Shown in pieces: positions 33,489 to 41,547 of a stretch of 42,741 nucleotides of DNA. The DNA comes from Paenibacillus taichungensis (GTDB lineage Bacteria; Bacillota; Bacilli; Paenibacillales; Paenibacillaceae): assembly GCF_003287275.1 (NCBI RefSeq), contig NZ_QEVW01000031.1, positions 1 through 42,741 of the forward strand, given 5' to 3'. Position 1 is the first letter of the stretch, and every line of letters begins with the position of its first letter. Below the pieces are notes generated by a model. It did not search any database and was not told the DNA's origin. It saw only the letters and a program-made list of their open reading frames with translations. Made by a program: the position numbers and the translations under genes.

Positions 33489-34505
33489 GTGCCGAAAAAT
33501 ATAATCGCTGAGGTTGAGAACACTTCTCAACCTCGGCTTTATAAGTACAATAAGATATGGACAAAACCGTTTATATTAGCGATTATAGTTGTTTTTATTT
33601 TAAGTATTATATCATTGTTTACTGGAGCGTATGATATACGCGGACAAGAGGATGGAATGGAAATGTTTTTCATCACTCGTGTTCCAAGAACAGCTGCTCT
33701 AATGCTTACTGGAGCTGCCATGTCCATGGCGGGACTTGTAATGCAACTTATTACACAGAACCGTTTGGTTGAACCTACCACAACTGGAACTATTGAATGG
33801 TCAGGGTTGGGACTTCTTTCTGTTTATTTATTATTTCCTGCACCTACTTTAGTTCAAAGAATGACTGGTGCAATCCTTTTTTCTTTTATAGGAACGATGG
33901 TTTTCTTTTTATTTTTAAAAAGAGTTAAACTTCGTTCGTCTTTGATTGTACCTATTATCGGGATGATGCTTGGAGCAGTTATTTCTGCATTTTCCACTTT
34001 TATCGGGCTTGTTTTTCAAATGACACAAAATATTGAAACCTGGTTTGTAGGTTCTTTTGCGCCTGTTCAAGCTGGAAGATATGAATATCTTTGGCTGATT
34101 GTTATCGTTACTTTTCTTATTTTTATGTATGCTAATCGATTGACGTTAGCTGGACTAGGGGAAGATGTCGCAACAAGTCTTGGAGCGAACTATAATAGGA
34201 TTGTTTTTGTGGGTACGGGTCTTATTTCTCTTGCAGTTGGAATTGTTGCAGCAGTGATCGGAAACTTGCCTTTTTTAGGTTTGATTGTACCCAATATTGT
34301 TTCAATGTTCAGAGGCGATGATCTTAGGAGTAATTTGCCTTGGGTATGTGTGATAGGCATGGGTACTATAACGGTTTGCGACATCATTTCTCGAACCATT
34401 ATCAAGCCTTTTGAAGTACCGGTCTCATTGATCCTTGGAACCGTAGGGGCAATCGTATTTATTCTTATTTTGTTGAGACAAAGGAAACAAAGGAGGCTAA
34501 GATGA
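33489..34505 (+). CDS. FecCD-family siderophore permease (YclN type)
   Basis: This 338-residue membrane protein has the BtuCD/FecCD layout with about nine or ten helices: TRVPRTAALMLTGAAMSMAGLVMQ after the first span, the typical GTIEWSGLG segment, and LPFLGLIVPNIVSMFRGDDLR for contact with the ATPase. GTG at 33489 follows AAAGGAG. It is the first of two non-identical permeases and overlaps the second by ATGA, so the two halves are translated together and form a heterodimeric channel. Confidence 0.88.
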   Translation: MPKNIIAEVENTSQPRLYKYNKIWTKPFILAIIVVFILSIISLFTGAYDIRGQEDGMEMFFITRVPRTAALMLTGAAMSMAGLVMQLITQNRLVEPTTTGTIEWSGLGLLSVYLLFPAPTLVQRMTGAILFSFIGTMVFFLFLKRVKLRSSLIVPIIGMMLGAVISAFSTFIGLVFQMTQNIETWFVGSFAPVQAGRYEYLWLIVIVTFLIFMYANRLTLAGLGEDVATSLGANYNRIVFVGTGLISLAVGIVAAVIGNLPFLGLIVPNIVSMFRGDDLRSNLPWVCVIGMGTITVCDIISRTIIKPFEVPVSLILGTVGAIVFILILLRQRKQRRLR

Positions 34506-35566
34506 CCACATTGGAATATAGAAATAAAGAAAATGTCGAAATCGATTCCAGCCTCCATAATGTAAAAAGATCAGCCAGAGCTTTTCGTTCTAAGAAAGAA
34601 GAGAAGCGGTATTGGATTTTGCTGATCACATTGATTGTTTTGGGTGTACTTTCTTCGTATGGACTTTTAGTTTATAACAATCCAGTTCCCATTGATTCTC
34701 CTTCTTTTATTCCAGTGGTTAGAAGAAGGGTAGATGCTCTTGTTGCAATGATTATTGCTGCGATTTGTCAGAGTTTGTCGACCGTTGCTTTCCAATCGAT
34801 TACGAACAATCGGATAATAACTCCTTCACTTTTAGGATTCGAGTCACTATACTCAACCATTCAGACTAGTACAATATTTTTCTTTGGTGCTGGTGCATTC
34901 ATCAATTTTACTGGTATTGGATCCTTTGCATTTCAGGTTATTGTTATGGTCTTGATGAGTTTAATCCTTTATGGATGGTTGCTTTCTGGAAAGTATGGAA
35001 ATCTGCAACTTATGCTTTTGGTGGGAATTATTATTGGAGCTGGACTGAGATCTGTGTCAACTTTTATGAGAAGACTTCTTGCGCCGTCTGAGTTTGATAT
35101 TTTACAGGCAAGATTATTTGGTTCTGTGAATAATGCGAATTCTGAATATTATCCTGTTGCCATTCCAATTGTGATTATTGCAGGATTTCTTCTAATTGCG
35201 TTTGCTAAGAAGTTAAATGTATTATCACTTGGAAAAGATGTCTCTACTACTTTTGGAGTAAAACATCAAGCAAGTATAATTTATACACTTATATTAGTTG
35301 CCGTTTTGATGTCAATTTCTACGGCTATGGTTGGACCACTAACGTTCTATGGGTTTTTAATTGCAACTTTGAGTTATCAAGCAGCGCCAACTTATGATCA
35401 CAGATATATTTTTCCAATGGCTCTTGCTATCGGATTCTTGATCATAACAAGTGCTTACTTTTTGATGTATCATATATTCAATGCACAAGGTGTGGTTTCA
35501 GTCATAATCGAACTGTTTGGTGGAATCATATTCTTAATTGTGATTTTAAGGAAGAGGGCTTTATGA
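34502..35566 (+). CDS. FecCD-family siderophore permease (YclO type)
   Basis: This 354-residue protein is the second FecCD-type subunit. A cytoplasmic N-terminal segment (about residues 1-35, rich in charge) comes before the first membrane helix. Then come RRRVDALVAMIIAAICQSLSTVAFQ, LGFESLYSTIQT and the coupling region VGPLTFYGFLIATLSYQA. The start overlaps the stop of the preceding permease gene (ATGA), and its own stop overlaps the ATPase start in the same way. It is a distant paralogue of the first permease rather than a copy. Confidence 0.88.
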   Translation: MTTLEYRNKENVEIDSSLHNVKRSARAFRSKKEEKRYWILLITLIVLGVLSSYGLLVYNNPVPIDSPSFIPVVRRRVDALVAMIIAAICQSLSTVAFQSITNNRIITPSLLGFESLYSTIQTSTIFFFGAGAFINFTGIGSFAFQVIVMVLMSLILYGWLLSGKYGNLQLMLLVGIIIGAGLRSVSTFMRRLLAPSEFDILQARLFGSVNNANSEYYPVAIPIVIIAGFLLIAFAKKLNVLSLGKDVSTTFGVKHQASIIYTLILVAVLMSISTAMVGPLTFYGFLIATLSYQAAPTYDHRYIFPMALAIGFLIITSAYFLMYHIFNAQGVVSVIIELFGGIIFLIVILRKRAL

Positions 35567-36315
35567 TAAAGATTGATAACGCAAGAAAGCTGTATGCCGA
35601 TAAGGTGAAAATAGGACCCTTGAATATTGAAATACCAAAGGCTTGTTTTACTTCTTTAATTGGGCCAAATGGTGCTGGAAAGTCTACGACACTCTTGATG
35701 ATTGGAAGACTTTTGGGTATAGATGAAGGCCAAATTATGGTGGCGGACATGGATATCTCTGAATCTAAATCAAAAGACTTAGCCAAAATTGTGACTATCT
35801 TGCGACAAGAGAATCACTTTGTTACAAGGCTTACTGTTAGACAGCTAGCTGGATTTGGGCGTTTTCCCTATTCAAAGGGAAGATTAACGAAAGAAGATGA
35901 GGCTATTATTTCTAAATATATCGACTTTTTAGACTTGACTGATCTGGAAAATAGATATTTAGATGAGCTTTCTGGTGGGCAAAGGCAAAGGGCATATGTA
36001 GCAATGGTTCTGTGCCAAGAAACGGAATATGTGCTCTTGGACGAGCCGCTGAACAATCTTGATGTTGCTCGTTCTGTTCAAATGATGGAACATTTGAGGC
36101 TTGCTGCAAAGGAATTTGGAAGAACCATTCTGACTGTTATGCATGACATCAATTTTGCAGCCAAATATTCTGATCGGATTTGTGCTATGAAAGATGGTCA
36201 AATTGCCGCTTTTGGAACAGTAGAAGAGATTATGAATTCAGAAATTTTGACAGATATTTTTGAAACAAAAATAGAAATTATCGAGGGTCCTTATGGGCCC
36301 ATAGCGATTTATTAG
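35563..36315 (+). CDS. Siderophore ABC transporter ATPase (YclP/FepC type)
   Basis: This 250-residue ATPase has Walker A GPNGAGKST, Q-loop LRQENHF, signature LSGGQRQRAYVA, Walker B YVLLDEPLNNLD and the switch histidine in TVMHDINFA. The pattern IGRLLGIDEGQI and GFGRFPYSKGR are typical of FepC-like siderophore ATPases. It energises uptake by the two FecCD permeases. It is the last gene of the operon and is followed by the hairpin at 36350. AGGAAGAGG lies before the ATG, within the preceding gene. Confidence 0.9.
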   Translation: MIKIDNARKLYADKVKIGPLNIEIPKACFTSLIGPNGAGKSTTLLMIGRLLGIDEGQIMVADMDISESKSKDLAKIVTILRQENHFVTRLTVRQLAGFGRFPYSKGRLTKEDEAIISKYIDFLDLTDLENRYLDELSGGQRQRAYVAMVLCQETEYVLLDEPLNNLDVARSVQMMEHLRLAAKEFGRTILTVMHDINFAAKYSDRICAMKDGQIAAFGTVEEIMNSEILTDIFETKIEIIEGPYGPIAIY

Positions 36316-36349
36316 TTACAATGTTCTGAGAAATCATTTTATGATAGGG

Positions 36350-36405
36350 ATAGGGATGTAAACAGTCTTCTTAGAGATGATTGCTTACATCCCTATTCTT
36401 TATTT
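36350..36405 (+). terminator. Terminator-like hairpin after the siderophore operon
   Basis: ATAGGGATGTAA (36350-36361) pairs perfectly with TTACATCCCTAT (36385-36396) around a 23-base loop, then a T-rich tail (TCTTTATTT). The long loop is unusual, but the twelve-base-pair stem is solid. Beyond it to 36515 the DNA is AT-rich, with no gene. Confidence 0.65.
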
Positions 36406-36522
36406 GAATTGAAATTAATATCCAAAAGTAAAACAAATATCAATTTTAATCAAATTCCAATTTTAGTTTGATATAGTTCTATTGGGTGTACGGATTAAGT
36501 AAACGTAAAGGTAGGAATAGCC

Positions 36523-37119
36523 ATGGGAGATATCATTAATCAAATATTGGAAGTTATCACGGGGATGGGATATTGGGGGATTTTGCTGGGTATGACGCTT
36601 GAAGTTATTCCAAGTGAAATTGTTTTAGCTTATGCAGGTTATTTAGTTTATCACGGACAATTGAGTCTGGTTGAGGCAGTAATTTTTGGGACACTGGGGT
36701 GTTTGCTGCAGCATGTGATTTTGTATGCAATTGGAAGATACGGAGGAAGAATGCTAGTAGATAAGTACGGAAAATATTTGCATATAAAATCCAAGCACGT
36801 GGATATGACTGAACGCTGGTTCCAGAAGTATGGAGTTGGTGTGGTGTTCACCTCGCGCTTTATTCCTGTTGTTAGACAAGCAATCTCCATTCCAGCAGGT
36901 ATTGCCAAAATGAATATTTTTATTTTTTTACTTTTTTCAGGCTTGGCCTCAATTCCATGGGCGATTCTATTCGTATTTCTAGGTAAAACATTAGGCGAGA
37001 ATTGGAAAAATATTAATGAGATAGCCGCCCCATATACACAACCTTTTTTATGGGGAGCTGTCGGTTTGATGTTTATCTACGTTGTGTTTAAAACTATTAG
37101 ACACAAGAAAGTTCAATAG
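36523..37119 (+). CDS. DedA-family membrane protein
   Basis: This 198-residue protein has the DedA (SNARE-associated/VTT) features: EVIPSEIVLAYAGYLV near residue 27, GRYGGRMLVDKYGKYL, and the signature FTSRFIPVVRQAISIPAGIAKMN near 110. About five hydrophobic segments are seen. DedA proteins take part in membrane lipid carrier recycling and proton homeostasis, and some translocate undecaprenyl phosphate or phosphatidylethanolamine. AAAGGTAGG precedes the ATG. It is followed by a strong bidirectional terminator and faces a two-component system. The specific lipid is unknown. Confidence 0.9.
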   Translation: MGDIINQILEVITGMGYWGILLGMTLEVIPSEIVLAYAGYLVYHGQLSLVEAVIFGTLGCLLQHVILYAIGRYGGRMLVDKYGKYLHIKSKHVDMTERWFQKYGVGVVFTSRFIPVVRQAISIPAGIAKMNIFIFLLFSGLASIPWAILFVFLGKTLGENWKNINEIAAPYTQPFLWGAVGLMFIYVVFKTIRHKKVQ

Positions 37120-37150
37120 GTAACTTGAATTAGTTGACTTTGAGCATCTT

Positions 37151-37193
37151 AAAAAAGACTTTACTGGCACTATGCGAGTAAAGTCTTTTTTTT
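37151..37193. terminator. Bidirectional intrinsic terminator
   Basis: AAAAAAGACTTTACT (37151-37165) pairs perfectly with AGTAAAGTCTTTTTT (37177-37191) around an 11-base loop. It serves both the DedA gene (plus strand) and the convergent kinase gene (minus strand). Confidence 0.92.
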
Positions 37194-37256
37194 ATTAACT
37201 AATTACAGTAGGGCACAACACGAATTACATCTTTGGGTTCGTTCTACGGTGCATCC

Positions 37257-38648
37257 TTAACAAGGAAAAAAGATCTGAACTGTAGTCCCTTCATGTTCTT
37301 TACTCAAAATTTGAATTCTTCCGTCATATCGTTTTACCAAGCGTTCCGCGATGGCAAGTCCCAATCCAGACCCACCTTCAGCTCGGCTTCTGGCTTTGTC
37401 AACTCGGTAAAAGCGATTGAAAACGTGAGGGAGATCTTCTTCTGGTATCCCTATACCTTTATCAGTTATTTCTATACCAACTGCTCCTTCATATCGCTGA
37501 ACTGCTACTTTAATCCAGGTGGAATCATTCGAATATTTCACAGCGTTATCCAGTAAAATCATCAGAATCTGTTCCAAATGTTGAGGAGGTATCCGCACAT
37601 TCAATCCTTTGGCTTGATTGATATTCTGTTCAAAAACAAACATTGGATGTAGAACTGAAAACTGATTAATTGTGTACAGGATCAGTTGATGAATTTCAGT
37701 AGAGAAATCTTCTTTGCTTATGGGTTCAGACTCTGCACGACTTAAGTCGAGCAGTTCTTTTACAAGCGCTTTAAGTCGTTGCAATTCCTGCACAGATAAC
37801 TGTAGGGATTCTTCTAGAATTTTCGGATCATGTTTACCCCATCGATTCAACAAAGAAATATGACCTTCTATAACAGTAAGTGGTGTCCGCAACTCGTGGG
37901 AGGCATCCTCCACAAATTGTTTCTGTTGTTCAAAAGACCATTCCAACTGATCCATTAATCGGTTAAAGGTAAATGCCAAATCAGCAAGCTCATCATGATG
38001 ACCAGTTACACGTACACGTTCGTGCAAACCTTTCTGGGCAATACTATCCATCGTTTTGTTCATGGCTGTAATAGGTTTCAATAAGGTGCGTGATAAGATA
38101 GCACCTCCAACAGCACTTAACAAAACGGCGCCTACTCCACCGGCGAGCAAAACGATGAGCATCTTGTCGCTGAGCTTATCTTCATTTTCCATGTTTTTGA
38201 CGATCTCAATGGTTCCCATCCATGAACCTAAATGGAGTGGGCTTCGCATAATCAACAAATGGTCGTCATGATGCCACATGGTAATTACTTCGTCGGAAAC
38301 CGTTGTTTGTGGTGTCACCCAATCTTCTGATAGGTGATTTGATACTGATAATATTGGATAACCATGTTCATCGAGAATCCGCACCATTTGATTCATTTGA
38401 ATGACATCATCAATGAATCCACGACTTTTCTGAATCAATGTAGTATCATTTTTTTCAACTAGATGGCTTTTGATCTCCTGCATTTTTGTTCGAATGGCAT
38501 CTTCTTCTTGATGAATCAACCATTGACTGAGGACAAAATACTGTCCTACGTTATAGACAATGAAGAGGGTACTTAACAAGAAAAATGACCAAGTAGCCAA
38601 TTTCCAGCGAATAGGCAGTTGGCTGAATCTTAGATTAATATGTCGCAT
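37257..38648 (-). CDS. Sensor histidine kinase (ArlS-like)
   Basis: This 463-residue kinase has a first membrane helix (about 15-36), an extracytoplasmic sensor region (to about 160) and a second helix (about 163-188). A HAMP domain follows (LLKPITAMNKTMDSIAQ), then HisKA with the phospho-histidine H251 in DASHELRTPLTVIEGH. The ATPase domain shows the N-box (LLDNAVKYS) and the G-boxes ITDKGIGIPEED and GGSGLGLAI. The ATG at 38648 overlaps the stop of the response regulator gene (TAATG), so the pair is translated together; a frame starting further upstream at 38699 would run inside that gene. The arrangement and sequence resemble ArlRS of staphylococci and relatives. Confidence 0.9.
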   Translation of the reverse strand: MRHINLRFSQLPIRWKLATWSFFLLSTLFIVYNVGQYFVLSQWLIHQEEDAIRTKMQEIKSHLVEKNDTTLIQKSRGFIDDVIQMNQMVRILDEHGYPILSVSNHLSEDWVTPQTTVSDEVITMWHHDDHLLIMRSPLHLGSWMGTIEIVKNMENEDKLSDKMLIVLLAGGVGAVLLSAVGGAILSRTLLKPITAMNKTMDSIAQKGLHERVRVTGHHDELADLAFTFNRLMDQLEWSFEQQKQFVEDASHELRTPLTVIEGHISLLNRWGKHDPKILEESLQLSVQELQRLKALVKELLDLSRAESEPISKEDFSTEIHQLILYTINQFSVLHPMFVFEQNINQAKGLNVRIPPQHLEQILMILLDNAVKYSNDSTWIKVAVQRYEGAVGIEITDKGIGIPEEDLPHVFNRFYRVDKARSRAEGGSGLGLAIAERLVKRYDGRIQILSKEHEGTTVQIFFPC

Positions 38649-39316
38649 TACTGTATTTTGTACCCCAATCCACGAATGGTTTGAATAATACTGGGACATT
38701 CGATGTCATCGATTTTACTTCTCAAATAACTGATGTAAACATCTACAACGTTTGTTTCTACCTCAGCATCATACCCCCAGACTTTTTCAAGCAACATCTC
38801 TCTAGTCATTACACGTCCCATATTTTTCATTAAAATAAACAGCAAGTCGAATTCTCTCTTAGTCAAATCAATCTGTCTTCCTTTTTTTTGCACAGTGCGG
38901 GATTCAGGTTCTAATTCTAGGTCATCAAATACAAGAAACGGCCGTTCTTCTTTAGAAAGAGCTCTGCGGAACAGTGATCTCATACGAGCCAGTAGTTCCT
39001 CAATAGCAAAAGGTTTGGCAATGTAGTCATCTGCTCCACTATCGAGTCCCATCACCTTGTCCATTACACCGTCTCTGGCTGTTAACATTACGATGGGCGT
39101 ATCTTTTTCTCTTCGGATTCTTCTACAAACCTCCATACCATTGATACTGGGTAGCATCAAATCAAGAATAATCATGTCCCACTCCTCCTCAAGCGCCTGA
39201 TCTAATCCTTTACGTCCGTCATGAATCACGGTCACTAGATAAGACTCATGTTTGAGTTCAAGTTCAATAAATCTCGCAATATTCTTTTCGTCTTCAATCA
39301 GTAAAATGTTTTTCAT
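38648..39316 (-). CDS. OmpR-type response regulator (ArlR-like)
   Basis: This 222-residue protein has an intact receiver: E8 and D9 in LLIEDEKN, phospho-acceptor D52 in IILDLMLP, the threonine in IVMLTARD and lysine in IAKPFAIEE. The C-terminal winged helix follows (IDLTKREFDLLFILMKN to IIQTIRGLGYKI). Two in-frame ATGs lie near the start, at 39325 and 39316. I use 39316 because it gives the usual N terminus, MKNILLIEDE, and 39325 is too close to AAAGGGA. It is the first gene of a two-gene unit with the kinase. Its intact acidic pair contrasts with the damaged one in the orphan regulator at 31503. Confidence 0.9.
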   Translation of the reverse strand: MKNILLIEDEKNIARFIELELKHESYLVTVIHDGRKGLDQALEEEWDMIILDLMLPSINGMEVCRRIRREKDTPIVMLTARDGVMDKVMGLDSGADDYIAKPFAIEELLARMRSLFRRALSKEERPFLVFDDLELEPESRTVQKKGRQIDLTKREFDLLFILMKNMGRVMTREMLLEKVWGYDAEVETNVVDVYISYLRSKIDDIECPSIIQTIRGLGYKIQ

Positions 39317-39387
39317 GATTGTCATCGGTCCCTTTAGTATGGATTCTTCTGGTCTATCTGAGTTTATAACGATTACATTAGAAAATC

Positions 39388-39402
39388 CTTAAAAAGGATG
39401 CT
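39388..39402. promoter_or_regulatory. Small palindrome in the divergent ArlR-like / MgtE-N-like gap
   Basis: ATCCTT-AAA-AAGGAT is a perfect six-base inverted repeat, about 70 bases upstream of the response regulator start on one side and 85 bases before the plus-strand gene on the other. It may be a regulator site. The promoter of neither gene is clear. Confidence 0.3.
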
Positions 39403-39486
39403 TTATTTCTTATTGTCTCTTAAGAAAGATTGTATACACTTGGATTTGAAGTGAACTAATTAAATTATGAACAAGGAAGTGATGAC

Positions 39487-40344
39487 GTGAGTCAAGTCAC
39501 AAAAATCAGAACAGCAGTACATACCGGAATGGAAAGTGAAGCGAAAACCATTGAGAAAAAAACTAAAAAGAAACCAAATCAAAAGAAATCTGCATGGAAA
39601 ATTTGGTTGTTTATTTTAGTCATGTTGGGCGTACTTGTGGGGTATACAGTCCTAAAGGTACCTGCTACCAAGGATTTGTTTTTTACTGCGTTAGGTGGGA
39701 GCGGTTCATCAAGTAACAATCCCTCAGAAGTTAAACCGACACTGGTTACGGATGTTAAACCAAAACCGACGAAAACAGACAGGCAAATGCCGAGTACAAC
39801 GCTAACAAATAATGCGGGCACGATTATACCGTCCAAGGAAACTCTCGAGGCAGGTGTACACATTGCCGAAGCAAAAGATATAGCAAAAGTGTATGCGGCA
39901 ATGATGCCAAACAAAGCAGCAGCTATTCTAGAGAAGCAGTCCACTGTAACGATCGTTTATGCAATGACAGAGATGTCGACGGAAGAAAGATCGAAAATAT
40001 GGAGTAAAATGGATCCTGCTGTTGTTGCAGATGTCTCAGCTCAAATAAAACCGCGGGCTCTCGTAAAAGATAAGGATCTTGCAGCTTTACAGAAAAAAAT
40101 CCATTCTGAGGCAAAGGATACACAAAACAAGTCGATACAAGATCTATCTAATCTTTATTCGGATATGCCAGTTACTGCAGCAGCCAAACTGATTCAGGAA
40201 ATGATGAAGACGGATTCAGATACTACAATCCAAGTAATAAAAAAAATGAATGAACAAAATCAATCTAAACTGCTGACAGCTATGGCATCGAACAAGGGAA
40301 TGGCAAGTACGGCTACTAAAATCATCCAAGCCTTAGGGAAGTAA
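39487..40344 (+). CDS. Membrane-anchored protein with MgtE-N/MotE-like repeats
   Basis: This 285-residue protein has a lysine-rich cytoplasmic N terminus, one membrane helix (WLFILVMLGVLVGYTVL, about residues 40-57) and a Ser/Pro/Thr-rich linker. Two alpha-helical segments then look like the MgtE N-terminal superhelix also found in FliG and MotE (YlxF): AKVYAAMMPNKAAAILEKQ then LSNLYSDMPVTAAAKLIQEM. GTG at 39487 follows AAGGAAG. Such proteins bind flagellar or cell-envelope partners, and the flagellar chaperone MotE is the nearest recognised relative, but no flagellar genes are nearby. It is divergent from the ArlRS-like genes, so that system may control it. Confidence 0.72.
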   Translation: MSQVTKIRTAVHTGMESEAKTIEKKTKKKPNQKKSAWKIWLFILVMLGVLVGYTVLKVPATKDLFFTALGGSGSSSNNPSEVKPTLVTDVKPKPTKTDRQMPSTTLTNNAGTIIPSKETLEAGVHIAEAKDIAKVYAAMMPNKAAAILEKQSTVTIVYAMTEMSTEERSKIWSKMDPAVVADVSAQIKPRALVKDKDLAALQKKIHSEAKDTQNKSIQDLSNLYSDMPVTAAAKLIQEMMKTDSDTTIQVIKKMNEQNQSKLLTAMASNKGMASTATKIIQALGK

Positions 40345-40414
40345 TAAGCACAGGTGTCCATTAAGGAATCCATGTATTTAAATTTGTAGGTCTATGAGAA
40401 TATTCGTTGAGCTG

Positions 40415-41056
40415 TTATTCTCGCTTTATATATTTCCTGTACAACATGAAACAGGGTATTAACCAAGAGGCACTTACAAAATATCCTCCAATGATGTCGC
40501 TAGGATAATGTACACCCAGATATATGCGGCTGATTCCGATTCCAAGAATTAAAAAGGAACTTATCAGAACTAAGATTATACGTCCCACCAATGTAGGCAC
40601 ATGTTTCCAGAGCATAAAAGACAAAGCACCATAGAAGCTAAAAGCAGACATCGAATGACCACTCGGAAAACTGTAACCATGAGCATCTATGATCCGGTGA
40701 ATGAGTGGTCGATCTCGGTGAAATAGGAATTTGAGGCATGCATTTAACACAGTAGAGCCAACCATAACACCAATCAAGAAGCCCAGTTCTTTGTGGTAAC
40801 TCAAATATCGATACATAATGAAGAGAGCCAAAAGAATGATAATGATTAATGGTAACCCTCCGCCAATGTCCGTAAACAACTTCATTAGGCTTGTTATTGC
40901 AGGTGTCTCGAAACCTTGAATCCATGATCCAACACTTTGGTCAAAATTGCGAATGTGATTGTTATAGATACTCAAAACATCCACACCGAAGCTAGTAAAA
41001 CAAACGAGAAGTATGAGGATTGGAAGTATTTTCTTGAAATTAGACATATTAAACAT
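40415..41056 (-). CDS. PAP2-family membrane phosphatase
   Basis: This 213-residue protein has the three acid-phosphatase motifs of the PAP2/PgpB family. They are motif 1 in KFLFHRDRP, motif 2 in SFPSGHSMSAF (with the catalytic histidine) and motif 3 in SRIYLGVHYPSDIIGG, set among about six membrane helices. It probably removes phosphate from a lipid such as undecaprenyl pyrophosphate or phosphatidylglycerophosphate on the outer face. The ATG at 41056 is four bases from GGAGG; another in-frame ATG at 41047 is possible. It is transcribed alone. The substrate is not defined by sequence. Confidence 0.88.
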   Translation of the reverse strand: MFNMSNFKKILPILILLVCFTSFGVDVLSIYNNHIRNFDQSVGSWIQGFETPAITSLMKLFTDIGGGLPLIIIILLALFIMYRYLSYHKELGFLIGVMVGSTVLNACLKFLFHRDRPLIHRIIDAHGYSFPSGHSMSAFSFYGALSFMLWKHVPTLVGRIILVLISSFLILGIGISRIYLGVHYPSDIIGGYFVSASWLIPCFMLYRKYIKRE

Positions 41057-41071
41057 AATTCCTCCATGCAA

Positions 41072-41547
41072 TGTATTTAATCGCTTTAACGTTTCACCAG
41101 TCTACTCTTGTTTGTTAAGAATTCTCTGTGAGAAGAATAAAAAAATCTTAATAAACGAGATCATATTATTCTTAAGCGGAGCAACAAAATCTGCGATTAA
41201 TTTGGTTGGAGGCTTTTTCAGTGTCTATATAACAGAGGCTTGAGCAAAATACAGGTTGGTGTTCTTCTTTATCCTGTGAGTAAATGGGGGGGATATGTGA
41301 ACCCTTTCATTGTGTTATATTTTATAGAAATTGGTTCATTCCACTCCTATTAAGTAGGTAATACCAAGCATATAATTGAGCTTGTACAGAGGTGCCATCC
41401 AAGCAAATCGATTGTTTCAATGCATTGAATGGTAACCTAACATAACGGGGGTTTTGAGCCTGGCAGGACAGAAGGACCTTGTGTTTTACAGGGGAGTTTG
41501 GTTCCGCCATATCGGCGTGTTGAAACCTCGGAAGCGGAGATGAATGC
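41072..41547. other. Unassigned intergenic stretch of about 480 bases
   Basis: I see no supported gene here. There is a short open frame to 41243 with a hydrophobic end (SAINLVGGFFSVYITEA), but it lacks a ribosome binding site and a recognisable family. A TATAAT-like hexamer lies at about 41371 with no good -35 partner. The part from 41370 to 41540 is more GC-rich and probably forms the leader of the sensor kinase gene that begins at 41548. Confidence 0.5.

Noticed and set aside
36430..36480. AT-rich inverted repeat (ATATCAA/TTGATAT) before the DedA gene, considered as a Fur box
   Set aside because: The arms are too far apart and the core does not match the Fur pattern.
41013..41243. 76-codon plus-strand frame overlapping the start of the PAP2 gene
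   Set aside because: It overlaps a solid gene on the other strand, has no ribosome binding site and shows no recognisable family; a faint hydrophobic tail is not enough.
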